Notes: a model not told the origin generated them from the letters alone. Positions 17,222-26,783 are shown, counted from the first letter of the stretch. The stretch: 64,000 nucleotides of DNA from SXRF01 sp039808985 (GCA_039808985.1 JBDHUC010000001.1:62001-126000); one strand, 5' to 3'. Translations and numbers: made by a program.

Positions 17222-17962
17222 ATGGAAAATAACGAACAGACCGCAGAAGATTACATCGAGATAGCCGATAAAATCCGTAGTGGAGAATATTTCCGCGATG
17301 CAAGGGCAATGTATGATATTGATGTTCATGCCCCAATGTCAGACCGTTACTGGTATTTATTCATTACATTAATTGCTTTGGTTATTACCGTAGTTGCGAT
17401 AGTGGCATGGCTGGGTTTTTTCCCGCTTAATAACCGGGTTCCTTTTATTTTTGCCACTAATAATATCATTGATGATTACCCAAGGGTCAGGTCGCTGCTT
17501 AATTACCGTGGGGAAAATCCTAACACTGCCCTGCAACGCTATCTGGCACGCAATTATGTAAGGATTCGCGAGGAATATGACGCTTCATTGTTTGATCGCA
17601 GCCATAACGCAGTTTTAAGCTTAAGCACAAAAGATGTAGCGCAGGAATATGAAAAAGACGTTTCTCCCCTTAATCCTGAAAGTCCTATTACCTTGTACCA
17701 GCGCCATACTGTGCGGCAAATCAATATTTTGAACTCGCAGCCTGTTGAGGATGAAACCAAGAAAAAAGTAAATGGCATCAAGGAATATCGTATGCTAATT
17801 ACATTTGAGGACAGGCTAATAAGCGGTGAGCAGGAAAATCCGCATGGCCGCTATCAAGTAGATATTGCTTTTATGTATAAAGATATTAAGTTAGACACAA
17901 TTACAAACAAGATAGAGCCGTACGGTTTTATTGTAACATCCTACCACATTAAGAGTTTATAG
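17222..17962 (+). CDS. virB8: VirB8-type type IV secretion inner-membrane protein
   Basis: VirB8 is a bitopic inner-membrane protein of the type IV secretion channel. From ATG 17222 the product is 246 residues: a short cytoplasmic N-terminus, one membrane helix (about residues 43–66) and a periplasmic NTF2-like domain containing RNYVRIREEYD and a late FEDRL strand. A TTG at 17177 is in frame, but MENNEQ is a more natural start. virB9 follows after 12 bp. No other virB/virD4 gene is in the window. Confidence 0.85.
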   Translation: MENNEQTAEDYIEIADKIRSGEYFRDARAMYDIDVHAPMSDRYWYLFITLIALVITVVAIVAWLGFFPLNNRVPFIFATNNIIDDYPRVRSLLNYRGENPNTALQRYLARNYVRIREEYDASLFDRSHNAVLSLSTKDVAQEYEKDVSPLNPESPITLYQRHTVRQINILNSQPVEDETKKKVNGIKEYRMLITFEDRLISGEQENPHGRYQVDIAFMYKDIKLDTITNKIEPYGFIVTSYHIKSL

Positions 17963-17974
17963 GGCGTATTTTAT

Positions 17975-18754
17975 ATGAAATTTTTGAATATAGATGTTAA
18001 AATCCTGGCCGTTTCCCTGGTACTTGCGCTTTCGTTCCTATCTCGAAATGAAGCTCTGGCTGCCAGTGATTCACGCTCCCTGCCGGTTGATCACCGTGTA
18101 CATGTTATCTCTTACCAGCCAGATCAGGTATACAGGATGGATGGGCATTACCGCTACCAGTCGGCTATCGAATTTGAAAAAGATGAAGAAATACGCACAA
18201 TCTCAATGGGTGATTCCAGCGCGTGGATGATTAACCCATCGGGCAACCGCTTGTTTTTAAAGCCTATTGAGCAGGATGCCACGACAAATATGACGGTTCT
18301 TACCAATAAAAGGGTATATTTATTTGAATTACATGGCCATGAAGCATCAGATATAAATGATTCCAACATGGTATTTATCATGCGTTTTATTTATAACGAC
18401 AAAGCAGATGCTCTTGGACGCACTGATCTTGATGGTGTTCCTGATCCTGACAGTGAAGCTGATAAAGCGAAATTCAACTATAACTACACTATTTCTGGTA
18501 GTGATGCTGTTGCTCCGCTGCGCATATTTGATGATGGCGAGTTCACATACTTCCAGTTCCCGAATAAGAATGCTGATGTGCCTGCGTTCTTCTGGGTTGA
18601 TAGTGATAATAATGAGAATGTTATCAACTACCGGACCCGAGGCGATTATATCGTTGTGGAAAGGGTAGCCGTAAGATTCACACTTCGCCATGGCGGTGAT
18701 GTGGTCTGCGTATTTAATGAAAAGAGATTGGCTGAAACTAAAAATAAAAATTAA
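17975..18754 (+). CDS. virB9: VirB9-type type IV secretion outer-membrane complex protein
   Basis: VirB9/TrbG/CagX-family component of the periplasmic/outer-membrane core complex. The 259-residue protein has an N-terminal hydrophobic signal sequence ending in ALAA. It then has the N-terminal domain with AIEFEKDEEIRTISMGD, TNKRVYLFEL and FIMRFIYN, and a C-terminal domain with FTYFQFPN, PAFFWVD and VVERVAVRFTLRHG. These are characteristic positions of the family. AGGGCG precedes the start. It forms a two-gene unit with virB8. Confidence 0.88.
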   Translation: MKFLNIDVKILAVSLVLALSFLSRNEALAASDSRSLPVDHRVHVISYQPDQVYRMDGHYRYQSAIEFEKDEEIRTISMGDSSAWMINPSGNRLFLKPIEQDATTNMTVLTNKRVYLFELHGHEASDINDSNMVFIMRFIYNDKADALGRTDLDGVPDPDSEADKAKFNYNYTISGSDAVAPLRIFDDGEFTYFQFPNKNADVPAFFWVDSDNNENVINYRTRGDYIVVERVAVRFTLRHGGDVVCVFNEKRLAETKNKN

Positions 18755-18776
18755 TGCCAACAGTCAGTGAATACTA

Positions 18777-19781
18777 ATGCAAAACAACTATCGTGTAGGC
18801 GTAATCGGCGGTGGTGCATGGGGTACGGCCTTAAGCATCATCGCTAACCGCGCCGGAAGCCAGGTAACGCTTGGCACACGTAATAGTAATGTAATTGCGT
18901 CAATCAGCAATAAGCGCGCTAACGATATATACCTGCCAAACATATTTATTGACCCCAATATACTTGTTACTGACCAGTTTAAAGACGTATGCCGCAGCGA
19001 TGTGGTTGTGCTGGCCATGCCATCTTACTGCCTGCGCACAATGTGTATTTCCATATCTGACATGTTGCCACCTGAAGTTATAATACTGGTAGCAAGCAAA
19101 GGGATAGAGCGCGGCAGCCTTATGTTCATGAGCGAGGTGGTGAAATCAATATTACCACATAATCCAGTTGCAATAATTTCCGGACCTAATTTTGCCGATG
19201 AGGCAGCAAAAGGTCAGCCTACAGCTACTACAATAGCATGTGACGATACAGATTTGTGGGATACATTGATGTATGCAATAGGTGGTCGCTTATTCCGCCC
19301 ATACATGACTCAGGATATAATAGGAACACAGATTGGTGGTGTCGTAAAAAATGTAATTGCCATAGCATGTGGTATAGCCATGGGAAAGAATCTCGGAGAG
19401 AATGCCAGGGCTGCGCTTGTAACCCGTGGTTTTGCTGAAATGAGCAGATTCACCCTGGCCAATGGTGGAAAATATGAAACATTAATGGGGCTTTCCGGCC
19501 TTGGCGATCTTATACTTACCTGCGGCAGCCCTAAATCGCGCAACATGTCGTTTGGCATGGCAATAGGACAGGGAAAAGCCAAGGATGAATTGCTTACCAG
19601 CCGCGGCAGGACAGCGCTTGAGGGCGTTATTTCATCGGAATCCGTATCAAAGCTGGCAAGGAAATTTAATGTATCCATGCCTATATGTGAGGCGGTTTCA
19701 CATATAATCCATGACAACGTACCGGTTGATAAGGTTATAGAAACCCTTTTAGAACGCCCGTTTGTAAGCGAAACTATTTAA
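18777..19781 (+). CDS. gpsA: Glycerol-3-phosphate dehydrogenase [NAD(P)+]
   Basis: Makes sn-glycerol-3-phosphate from dihydroxyacetone phosphate for phospholipid synthesis. The 334-residue protein has the dinucleotide-binding GGGAWGTAL at residues 11–19. It also has ISGPNFADE, the catalytic lysine region GGVVKNVIAIACG, and MGLSGLGDLILTC, all in the expected order. It follows virB9 by 22 bp, so the three may share a transcript, although the functions are unrelated. Confidence 0.95.
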   Translation: MQNNYRVGVIGGGAWGTALSIIANRAGSQVTLGTRNSNVIASISNKRANDIYLPNIFIDPNILVTDQFKDVCRSDVVVLAMPSYCLRTMCISISDMLPPEVIILVASKGIERGSLMFMSEVVKSILPHNPVAIISGPNFADEAAKGQPTATTIACDDTDLWDTLMYAIGGRLFRPYMTQDIIGTQIGGVVKNVIAIACGIAMGKNLGENARAALVTRGFAEMSRFTLANGGKYETLMGLSGLGDLILTCGSPKSRNMSFGMAIGQGKAKDELLTSRGRTALEGVISSESVSKLARKFNVSMPICEAVSHIIHDNVPVDKVIETLLERPFVSETI

Positions 19782-19805
19782 AATACATGAAATTTATCCT
19801 ATAAT

Positions 19806-20783
19806 ATGCCCATGAATAATTTAGCCGCTAAACATATAGATTTTGAAGCTGAAATTAATCGCCTGAAACGCGAGATGAATGCGGTTATGCTTGCGCATTA
19901 TTACCAGGAAGATGAAATCCAGGATATTGCAGATTTCGTAGGAGATTCGCTGGAGCTTGCACGCAAGGCCGCAGCTACCAATGCTGATGTTATAGTTTTC
20001 TGCGGTGTGCGTTTTATGGCTGAAGGAGCAAAAATATTAAATCCTGATAAGCTGGTGCTGATACCTGACATGAAAGCCGGATGTTCACTTGAAGATTCAT
20101 GTCCGCCAAAAGAATTTTCGGCATTCAAAGCCCAGCATCCTGACCATATGGTAATTACTTATATCAACTGCTCAGCAGAAATTAAGGCATTGTCTGATAT
20201 TATAGTAACGTCAAGCAACGCGGAAATGATAATAAACCAGCTTCCCAAAGATCAGAAAATAATATTTGCCCCGGATAAATATCTTGGCGCTTATCTTAAT
20301 AAAAAAACCGGTCGGGATATGTTGCTATGGAATGGGACATGCATGGTGCATGAGCGTTTTTCCGAGCAGGAGCTTATAAAATTAAAAACTCTCCATCCCC
20401 AAGCGCATGTTATAGCCCATCCCGAATGCCCGGAAACATTGTTGCGCTATGCTGAGCATGTTGGCTCCACCTCATCGCTTCTGCGTTACACCCAGGAGCA
20501 TGCCGGGCAAAGTTTTATTGTACTTACTGAAATGGGTATATTGCACCAGATGAAAAAGCTCTCGCCAGGCAGCATTTTTTATGATGTGCCAAGCGTAAGC
20601 AACGAATCGGCAGGAGCTTGTGTTTCCTGCAATGAATGCCCTTATATGAAGCTGAACAGCCTGGAGAAAATATATAACTGCATGATCAATCGTTCGCCGT
20701 CATTGGAATTATCGCCTGATCTTATAGAGCGCGCCAAAAAACCGCTTGTGCGGATGCTGGAAATGAGCAAGCCGACTAAATAG
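19806..20783 (+). CDS. nadA: Quinolinate synthase A
   Basis: Iron–sulfur enzyme that condenses iminoaspartate with dihydroxyacetone phosphate to quinolinate in NAD synthesis. The 325-residue protein shows AHYYQEDEIQDIADFVGDSL at the start. The cysteine ligand regions of the [4Fe-4S] cluster are KAGCSLEDSC (Cys93/99), NGTC (Cys179) and CVSCNEC (272–278). ATG 19806 and ATG 19812 are both possible starts. nadB and nadC are not nearby. Confidence 0.95.
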   Translation: MPMNNLAAKHIDFEAEINRLKREMNAVMLAHYYQEDEIQDIADFVGDSLELARKAAATNADVIVFCGVRFMAEGAKILNPDKLVLIPDMKAGCSLEDSCPPKEFSAFKAQHPDHMVITYINCSAEIKALSDIIVTSSNAEMIINQLPKDQKIIFAPDKYLGAYLNKKTGRDMLLWNGTCMVHERFSEQELIKLKTLHPQAHVIAHPECPETLLRYAEHVGSTSSLLRYTQEHAGQSFIVLTEMGILHQMKKLSPGSIFYDVPSVSNESAGACVSCNECPYMKLNSLEKIYNCMINRSPSLELSPDLIERAKKPLVRMLEMSKPTK

Positions 20784-20804
20784 TAGAACATCAGGCCACA
20801 TGGC

Positions 20805-21257
20805 TCAGAATTTTTGACGGGTATTTGATTTACCCGAAGGAACTGCGGGGCGAACCTGTGGAACTGGCTCCTGCTCTATATACATTTTATCCCATGGGTA
20901 AAGTATGAACCGGGGCGGGCGCTTACGATTTGGATAATACTCAATATATTGCTTGCTTGCATTTTTGTAGTTATACAGGCTGTTACGCATCATAACGATG
21001 CAGGCTTCACGGTTATTTATAATATGTTCCGATTGAGGGACTATCCAGTATGAGGTTCCGTTTGGATAAAGGCTGCTATAGTAATCATTTATAGACTCCA
21101 TATACTCCTTTGGCCCTTGCCCTATAGTATTTTCGCAGGATTTTGAGGTGCTATATACGTTAGAAATGCTTTTGGTGAAATTTCCTATAACGGTATCTTC
21201 AGCGTAGCTGGCTGTTGGAAGAAATATAAGGATGACACTTAATCTAGTAATCTTCAT
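20805..21257 (-). CDS. Hypothetical secreted protein
   Basis: Unrecognised 150-residue protein with a clear Sec signal peptide (residues 1–19, cleaved after SYA). The mature part is Tyr/Asn/Pro-rich with two cysteines about 45 residues apart (SKSCEN and EACIVMM) that could form a disulfide. The C-terminus is proline-rich and basic. The gene lies between nadA (convergent) and the glycosyltransferase (same strand, 37 bp upstream). Confidence 0.65.
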   Translation of the reverse strand: MKITRLSVILIFLPTASYAEDTVIGNFTKSISNVYSTSKSCENTIGQGPKEYMESINDYYSSLYPNGTSYWIVPQSEHIINNREACIVMMRNSLYNYKNASKQYIEYYPNRKRPPRFILYPWDKMYIEQEPVPQVRPAVPSGKSNTRQKF

Positions 21258-21294
21258 GCTTTTCCATTATACAATCATGTTCCAGGTTTATATT

Positions 21295-22443
21295 CTAGGT
21301 TTGAAGCAGTTCCAGATACACCCTTATGGTTTGCTCGCACATTTTTTCTAGCGAAAATAGCTGGGCATTAGCTATTGAATCGCGCTCTACCTGCTGCTGC
21401 AAGTCTAATGGCATGGAAAGAACCTCGTTAATGGCTGTAGAAAGGGCATCAACATCATTAGGCTCTATAAGCAGTCCGGTTTCCTTATCAATTACAGTTT
21501 CCTGAGGGCCGCCATGGTTAGTGGTTATTACAGGCTTGCCCATTGCCTGTGCTTCCAGAACTACGCGCCCGAAAGCTTCAGGCTGCACAGATGTTGCCAC
21601 TACCAGCTTAGAAAGCATATAAGCCTCGGTTATGTAATGCGTGTGTTTGGCAATGCGTACATGACCGGAAAGCCCAAGATCCACTATCAGTTTTTCTATT
21701 TCCTGGCGGTAGGCTTCGTGCCCCTTATCATCGCCCAGCAAAACTGCGAAGAAGTTTCGGTGCGGAAGCTGCGCTAAAGCTTTTATAAACACTTCCTGTC
21801 CCTTCCAGCGGGCGAACCTGCCAGGAAAAAGTATAAGCGGGAATTCTTCAGGAAGCCTCCATTCCTTTGACAGCTCTATCATATGCTGGGTGGAATGACG
21901 TTGTGGGCTGAACAAGCTTAGGTCAACCCCGCGATGAATTATGCGTAGCTTCTGCGGGTCTATCTCATAATTTTCAAGGATATGGTTGGCAATAAAATGC
22001 GAAATGGCGATAACCCTTTCGCCGCGTGTCATTATGCTGTTATATTCCCTTTTATATTTATTTTGCAGGCCATATGTGCCATGAAAAGTCGTTATGAAAT
22101 GGCATCCGGTTTTTTGCGCTGCAAGCCATGAACTCCATGCGGGGGCGCGTGAACGGGCGTGAATTATGTCAACTTCATATTTTCGTATGACACGCGCAAG
22201 GCGCAGGGAATTTATCCAGATTGTAACGGGGTTCTTTGTGGCAAGTGGTAAGGTGATATGCTCGGCGCCTATTTTTTGAAGCTGGTTTACCATCGGCCCA
22301 CCGCTGGAAGCGACCAGTGATTTTCCACCGGCCTGCACGATGGCACGCGCTATTTCTATCGTTCCGCGCTCAACACCCCCGCTGCGCAACTCTGGTAAAA
22401 TCTGCAATATAACCGGTGGCTTGTAATTCATAACTTTGTTCAT
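21295..22443 (-). CDS. Glycosyltransferase family 4 (GT-B fold)
   Basis: Retaining glycosyltransferase of 382 residues, probably acting on lipopolysaccharide or another surface glycan. The N-terminal domain starts LPELRSGGVERGTIEIA. The C-terminal donor-binding domain has LFPGRFARWKGQEVFIKAL and the EX7E-type motif in EAFGRVVLEAQAMGKPVI. No membrane segments are seen. The acceptor and sugar cannot be deduced. It is divergent from the hydrolase gene. Confidence 0.88.
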   Translation of the reverse strand: MNKVMNYKPPVILQILPELRSGGVERGTIEIARAIVQAGGKSLVASSGGPMVNQLQKIGAEHITLPLATKNPVTIWINSLRLARVIRKYEVDIIHARSRAPAWSSWLAAQKTGCHFITTFHGTYGLQNKYKREYNSIMTRGERVIAISHFIANHILENYEIDPQKLRIIHRGVDLSLFSPQRHSTQHMIELSKEWRLPEEFPLILFPGRFARWKGQEVFIKALAQLPHRNFFAVLLGDDKGHEAYRQEIEKLIVDLGLSGHVRIAKHTHYITEAYMLSKLVVATSVQPEAFGRVVLEAQAMGKPVITTNHGGPQETVIDKETGLLIEPNDVDALSTAINEVLSMPLDLQQQVERDSIANAQLFSLEKMCEQTIRVYLELLQT

Positions 22444-22505
22444 TAGAATTTTAATAACTGTTCAATCGCATACAATATTGGCATACAACATAGAAATAAT
22501 AATTT

Positions 22506-23252
22506 ATGCAACATTCTTTTCTTGAATCAGACAATAATAATCGCATTGCTTATATTTTAAACGATGGAAAAGCGCCATTCGTTATTTTCTTCGGCGGCTT
22601 CAAATCGGATATGACCGGCACCAAGGCAGTTGCCCTGGAAAAATATTGCAAAGAGCAGGGGCAGGGCTTCATACGTTTTGATTATAGTGGGCACGGGCAG
22701 TCATCCGGCCTGTTTAAGGAAGGAACAATTGGGACATGGAAAAACGATGCGCTGGCAATAATAGATAATCTGGGGGCAGATAAAAATATATTCGTTGGCT
22801 CCAGCATGGGGGCGTGGATAGCAATGCTCTGCGCCTTGGAAAGGCCAAAAAAAATACATGGGCTGGTTGGCGTGGCCAGTGCGCCGGATTTCACAGAAAA
22901 ACTAATATGGGAAAAATTAAATGACGCGCAGAAGGCAGAGCTACATAAAAACGGTGTGTATTATGCTCCGTCATGTTATGGCGAAGAGCCATACCCGATA
23001 ATGATGACGCTGATAAAATCGGCACGAAACCACCTGCTTCTGGATAAAGAGATAGAAATAGATGTTCCGGTGCGCCTGCTCCATGGAACGGATGATGAGG
23101 ATGTCCCATGGCAGGTTTCAGCGCAGATTATGGAAAAAATAACCTCTAAAAATGCAATGCTTACCCTTATTAAGGGCGGCAACCACAGATTGTCCGAACC
23201 CAGCCAGCTAAATATGCTGTGTGAGGCTGTAAAAACCCTTTGCAAGACCTGA
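22506..23252 (+). CDS. Alpha/beta hydrolase (ABHD10-like)
   Basis: Cytosolic serine hydrolase, 248 residues, with the nucleophile in GSSMGAWIA (about Ser98), the acid in HGTDDEDVPW and the histidine in KGGNHRLSE. The early stretches FFGGFKSDMTGTKA and FDYSGHGQSSG are typical of the alphaproteobacterial relatives of ABHD10, which hydrolyses acyl thioesters. The substrate is unknown. It ends 48 bp before serC on the same strand. Confidence 0.82.
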   Translation: MQHSFLESDNNNRIAYILNDGKAPFVIFFGGFKSDMTGTKAVALEKYCKEQGQGFIRFDYSGHGQSSGLFKEGTIGTWKNDALAIIDNLGADKNIFVGSSMGAWIAMLCALERPKKIHGLVGVASAPDFTEKLIWEKLNDAQKAELHKNGVYYAPSCYGEEPYPIMMTLIKSARNHLLLDKEIEIDVPVRLLHGTDDEDVPWQVSAQIMEKITSKNAMLTLIKGGNHRLSEPSQLNMLCEAVKTLCKT

Positions 23253-23300
23253 AAAAATCGTTAGAAATAGCGCATCAAAAACTTCTCAGGGAAATATCCT

Positions 23301-24464
23301 ATGAAACCTTCTGCAAAGCCCCAAAATCCTTGTTTTTCCTCTGGCCCATGCGCAAAGCGTCCGGGATGGTCGCTGGATGCGTTGAAAGACGCTGCCCTTG
23401 GCCGTTCACACCGCGCAAAGCTTGGTAAAAACAAGCTTGCAGAAGTAATTGACCGCAGCAAGAAAATTCTTGGTATACCGGATAATTACCTGCTGGGTAT
23501 TGTTCCTGCGTCCGACACCGGGGCTATCGAAATGGCGCTTTGGTCTTTGCTGGGGGCGCGTGGGGTTGATGTTTTAGCGTGGGAAAGCTTTGGCTCCGGT
23601 TGGGGCGCAGATTGCAAAAACCAGTTAAAACTCACCGACCTCAATATTTACAAAGCTGACTACGGTAAAATTGCCGATCTAAGCAAGGTAGACTGGAAGC
23701 GTGATGTGGTATTCACATGGAACGGGACAACATCAGGGGTGCGCGTGGCTGGTGGCGACTGGATTCCTGCGAACCGCGAAGGGCTTGCAATATGTGATGC
23801 GACTTCAGCGGTATTTGCCATGGATATGCCATGGGACAAGCTGGATGTGGTCACATGGTCGTGGCAAAAGGTATTGGGCGGTGAAGCGGCGCACGGAATG
23901 ATTGCCCTGTCACCGCGTGCGGTAGAACGCCTGCAAAGCTATACTCCTTCATGGCCTCTGCCAAAAATCTTCCAGATGACCAAAGGTGGCAAGCTGATTG
24001 AAGGCATATTTAAAGGAGAAACCATCAATACCCCTTCCATGCTTTGCGTTGAAGACGCGTTGGATGGGCTTAAATGGAGCGAATCTGTTGGTGGTATTTC
24101 AGGGCTTATCAAACGTTCGGAAGCCAATCTTGCCGCAATTGCTGCGTGGGTTTCCAAATCCAACTGGGCGGCTTTCCTTGCTGAAGATACAAAAACCATT
24201 TCCTGCACTTCAATATGCCTGAAAATAACCGACCCGTGGTTTACCGGTTTAAGCGCTGAAGCGCAGGCGGAAGCTGCCAAAAAAATAGCTTCTACCCTGG
24301 AAAAAGAAGGTGTGGCTTATGACATCGGAGCATACCGCGATGCTCCTGCCGGGCTTCGTATCTGGGGCGGGGCTACTGTTGAAACTTCAGATATTGAAAA
24401 ACTGCTGCCATGGCTCGACTGGGCATATGCGGAAGTGAAAAACAGTGAGGCGAAAGCTGCTTAA
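23301..24464 (+). CDS. serC: Phosphoserine aminotransferase
   Basis: PLP enzyme converting 3-phosphohydroxypyruvate to phosphoserine. The 387-residue protein begins with the alphaproteobacterial-type N-terminus (NPCFSSGPCAKRPGW) and has the PLP lysine in SWQKVLGGEAAHG at about residue 195. In many alphaproteobacteria serC is followed directly by serA. Here a two-gene MNT/HEPN module lies between them. Confidence 0.94.
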   Translation: MKPSAKPQNPCFSSGPCAKRPGWSLDALKDAALGRSHRAKLGKNKLAEVIDRSKKILGIPDNYLLGIVPASDTGAIEMALWSLLGARGVDVLAWESFGSGWGADCKNQLKLTDLNIYKADYGKIADLSKVDWKRDVVFTWNGTTSGVRVAGGDWIPANREGLAICDATSAVFAMDMPWDKLDVVTWSWQKVLGGEAAHGMIALSPRAVERLQSYTPSWPLPKIFQMTKGGKLIEGIFKGETINTPSMLCVEDALDGLKWSESVGGISGLIKRSEANLAAIAAWVSKSNWAAFLAEDTKTISCTSICLKITDPWFTGLSAEAQAEAAKKIASTLEKEGVAYDIGAYRDAPAGLRIWGGATVETSDIEKLLPWLDWAYAEVKNSEAKAA

Positions 24465-24468
24465 TATT

Positions 24469-24762
24469 ATGATGCAGTTAAATTATCAATTCATTGAAAA
24501 GATAAAATCCCTACCATTCGTTGATAGTGTTTATCTTTTTGGTTCGCGCGCCCGCGGTGATAATCGTCCACGTTCAGATATTGATTTGGCTATCAAGGTT
24601 TCTGAGGAGAATGCTTATAACTGGAATAGTATTATGGAAATAATCGAAAATGCTGATACTCTATTGGAAATTGATTGTGTGGATTTGAATAATGCTGATG
24701 AAAAACTAAAGGGTCGTATATTAACTCAGGGAAAGCTTCTTTATGAACGAAATCCACAGTGA
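24469..24762 (+). CDS. mntA: MNT-family nucleotidyltransferase antitoxin
   Basis: Minimal nucleotidyltransferase of 97 residues with an exact GSX10DXD catalytic signature: Gly25-Ser26 and Asp37-Ile-Asp39 within FGSRARGD…SDIDL. In characterised MNT/HEPN systems this protein neutralises the HEPN toxin by attaching AMP to a tyrosine. The start is taken at ATG 24469, 4 bp after the serC stop (ATG 24472 also fits). The HEPN gene overlaps its 3' end by 20 bp. Confidence 0.88.
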   Translation: MMQLNYQFIEKIKSLPFVDSVYLFGSRARGDNRPRSDIDLAIKVSEENAYNWNSIMEIIENADTLLEIDCVDLNNADEKLKGRILTQGKLLYERNPQ

Positions 24763-25159
24763 GTTGTTAAGGGACAGTTTAGACAATATGGGAAAAGCCA
24801 TATTGCGCCTTAAAGAAGGCTTATTAGAATCATCAGGAAAAGATAGCGGTTCATTGCTTATTGATGGCACAATTCAGCGATTTGAAATTTGTACTGACCA
24901 GATGTGGAAATTATTTTTGCGAGCCTTACGCGAAGAAAAATTTGATGTGGAGCCATCTCCTAAAAAGGTTATGCAAAAAGCATATTCTCTGGAGTGGATA
25001 GATAATGAGAAATTGTGGATAGACATGCTTAATGATCGAAATGCCACCTCCCATATTTATGACGAAAAACTAGCAAAGGAAATTCACGACAGAATAAAAA
25101 TTTACCATGAACAAATGGAAGAAGCCCTTAACAAGCTAGTGCAAAAGTTTAAACTATAA
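24743..25159 (+). CDS. hepT: HEPN-domain toxin (nucleotidyltransferase substrate-binding type)
   Basis: All-helical HEPN protein of 138 residues, HI0074-like. It has the RX4HXY motif (Arg99, His104, Tyr106 in DRNATSHIYDE), the catalytic site of HEPN ribonuclease toxins; the tyrosine is the residue AMPylated by the MNT partner in characterised pairs. It overlaps the MNT gene by 20 bp, as usual for the module. Toxicity is inferred from the family, not visible in the sequence. Confidence 0.87.
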   Translation: MNEIHSELLRDSLDNMGKAILRLKEGLLESSGKDSGSLLIDGTIQRFEICTDQMWKLFLRALREEKFDVEPSPKKVMQKAYSLEWIDNEKLWIDMLNDRNATSHIYDEKLAKEIHDRIKIYHEQMEEALNKLVQKFKL

Positions 25160-25208
25160 ACCAATTTTATCAACCCGTTTTCCCCAAGAAAAAGTAAGGA
25201 GAATTACA

Positions 25209-26783
25209 ATGCCTAAAGTTCTGATTGCCGATAAATTATCCACCCAAGCCATTGATGTTTTTAAGCAGCGCGGCGTTGAAGCCGATGTTAAAACTGGTCT
25301 TGCGCCGGAGGAAATACTGAAAATAATAGGCGATTATGATGGGCTCGCGGTGCGTTCGGCAACCAAGGCGACTGCGGCCCTCATCAAGGCTGGCAAAAAA
25401 CTTAAAGTAATTGGCCGGGCCGGGATCGGGGTGGATAATGTTGATATACCTGCTGCAACTGCAAATGGCGTGGTAGTAATGAATACCCCGTTTGGCAATT
25501 CCGTGACCACTGCGGAACATACCATTTCACTCATGATGTCGCTTGCGCGGCAGATTCCGCAGGCTAACGCATCTACCCATGCAGGTAAGTGGGAAAAGAA
25601 TGGGTTTATGGGTGTGGAACTGGCAGGAAAAACCCTTGGTTTAATCGGTGCTGGAAATATCGGCTCAATAGTTGCTGACCGGGCGCAGGGGCTTAAAATG
25701 AAGGTGGTTGCTTATGATCCATTCCTTTCCAAGGAACGGGCAGAAGCTTTAAATATTGAAAAAGTTGAACTTGATGAACTTTTAAAACGCGCTGATTTCA
25801 TCACCCTGCATACGCCGCTTACTGAAGGAACAAAAAATATACTCAACAAAGACTCGCTGGCTAAATGCAAAAAAGGCGTACGAATTATAAATTGCGCACG
25901 TGGTGGGCTGGTTAATGAGGCTGACATAAAAGCCGCTATCGAAAGCGGGCAGGTCGCTGGTGCTGCTTTTGACGTATTTGAAGAAGAGCCAGCAAAAACC
26001 AATATTTTATTCGGTATGCCGCAGGTTATCTGCACACCGCATCTGGGTGCATCAACCAATGAGGCACAGGAAAATGTAGCTGTCCAGGTTGCCGAGCAGA
26101 TGTCAGATTACCTTACAACAGGCGCGGTTACTAATGCGCTTAATATTCCTTCCATGTCGGCGGAAGATGCCGCGAAACTAAAGCCTTATTTGCAGTTGGT
26201 TGACCAGCTTGGAAGTTTTGCCGGGCAACTAACTGAGCACGGATTGAAGCAGGTTAAAATCGACTATGAAGGCAAAGCTGGAAAATTAAACACCAAACCG
26301 CTTACCGCAGTTGCGCTTAAAGGCATACTCTCGCCGCTTATCGAGGGTGTTAACATGGTTAATGCCCCGGTAATTGCGGCTGAGCGAGGAATTGACGTAA
26401 GCTCTACCAGCCATGATAAAGTTGGTGATTACCAGACGCTGATACGTATTACCGTTGTTACTGAAAAACGTACACGCACAGTTTCAGGGACTTTATTCGC
26501 TGACAAACCACGTATTGTTGAGGTGAATGGCATAAAACTGGAGGCAGGTCTTGGCGCAAAAACACTGTATGTCAATAATGATGACAAACCTGGGTTCATA
26601 GGCAGCCTTGGAACGCTCCTTGGAAAACATGGCGTAAATATAGCATATTTCCACCTGGGCCGTAACCAGGCTGGCAGCGAGGCCATTGCTTTAGTTGAGG
26701 TTGACCAGGCCATATCGCCGGAATTGTTGTCAGAAATTGATAAACTTCCTAGTGTAAAGCAGGCTAAGCTTCTGGAATTTTAA
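25209..26783 (+). CDS. serA: D-3-phosphoglycerate dehydrogenase
   Basis: First enzyme of serine synthesis, NAD-dependent, 524 residues. It has the N-terminal substrate domain with GRAGIGVDNVDI, the nucleotide-binding domain with GLIGAGNIGSIVADRA, and the catalytic His in TPHLGASTNEAQ. An intervening domain and a C-terminal ACT domain (about 450–524) follow, the long form that may sense serine. A strong AAGGAG lies 8 bp before ATG 25209. A clear terminator follows. Confidence 0.96.
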   Translation: MPKVLIADKLSTQAIDVFKQRGVEADVKTGLAPEEILKIIGDYDGLAVRSATKATAALIKAGKKLKVIGRAGIGVDNVDIPAATANGVVVMNTPFGNSVTTAEHTISLMMSLARQIPQANASTHAGKWEKNGFMGVELAGKTLGLIGAGNIGSIVADRAQGLKMKVVAYDPFLSKERAEALNIEKVELDELLKRADFITLHTPLTEGTKNILNKDSLAKCKKGVRIINCARGGLVNEADIKAAIESGQVAGAAFDVFEEEPAKTNILFGMPQVICTPHLGASTNEAQENVAVQVAEQMSDYLTTGAVTNALNIPSMSAEDAAKLKPYLQLVDQLGSFAGQLTEHGLKQVKIDYEGKAGKLNTKPLTAVALKGILSPLIEGVNMVNAPVIAAERGIDVSSTSHDKVGDYQTLIRITVVTEKRTRTVSGTLFADKPRIVEVNGIKLEAGLGAKTLYVNNDDKPGFIGSLGTLLGKHGVNIAYFHLGRNQAGSEAIALVEVDQAISPELLSEIDKLPSVKQAKLLEF

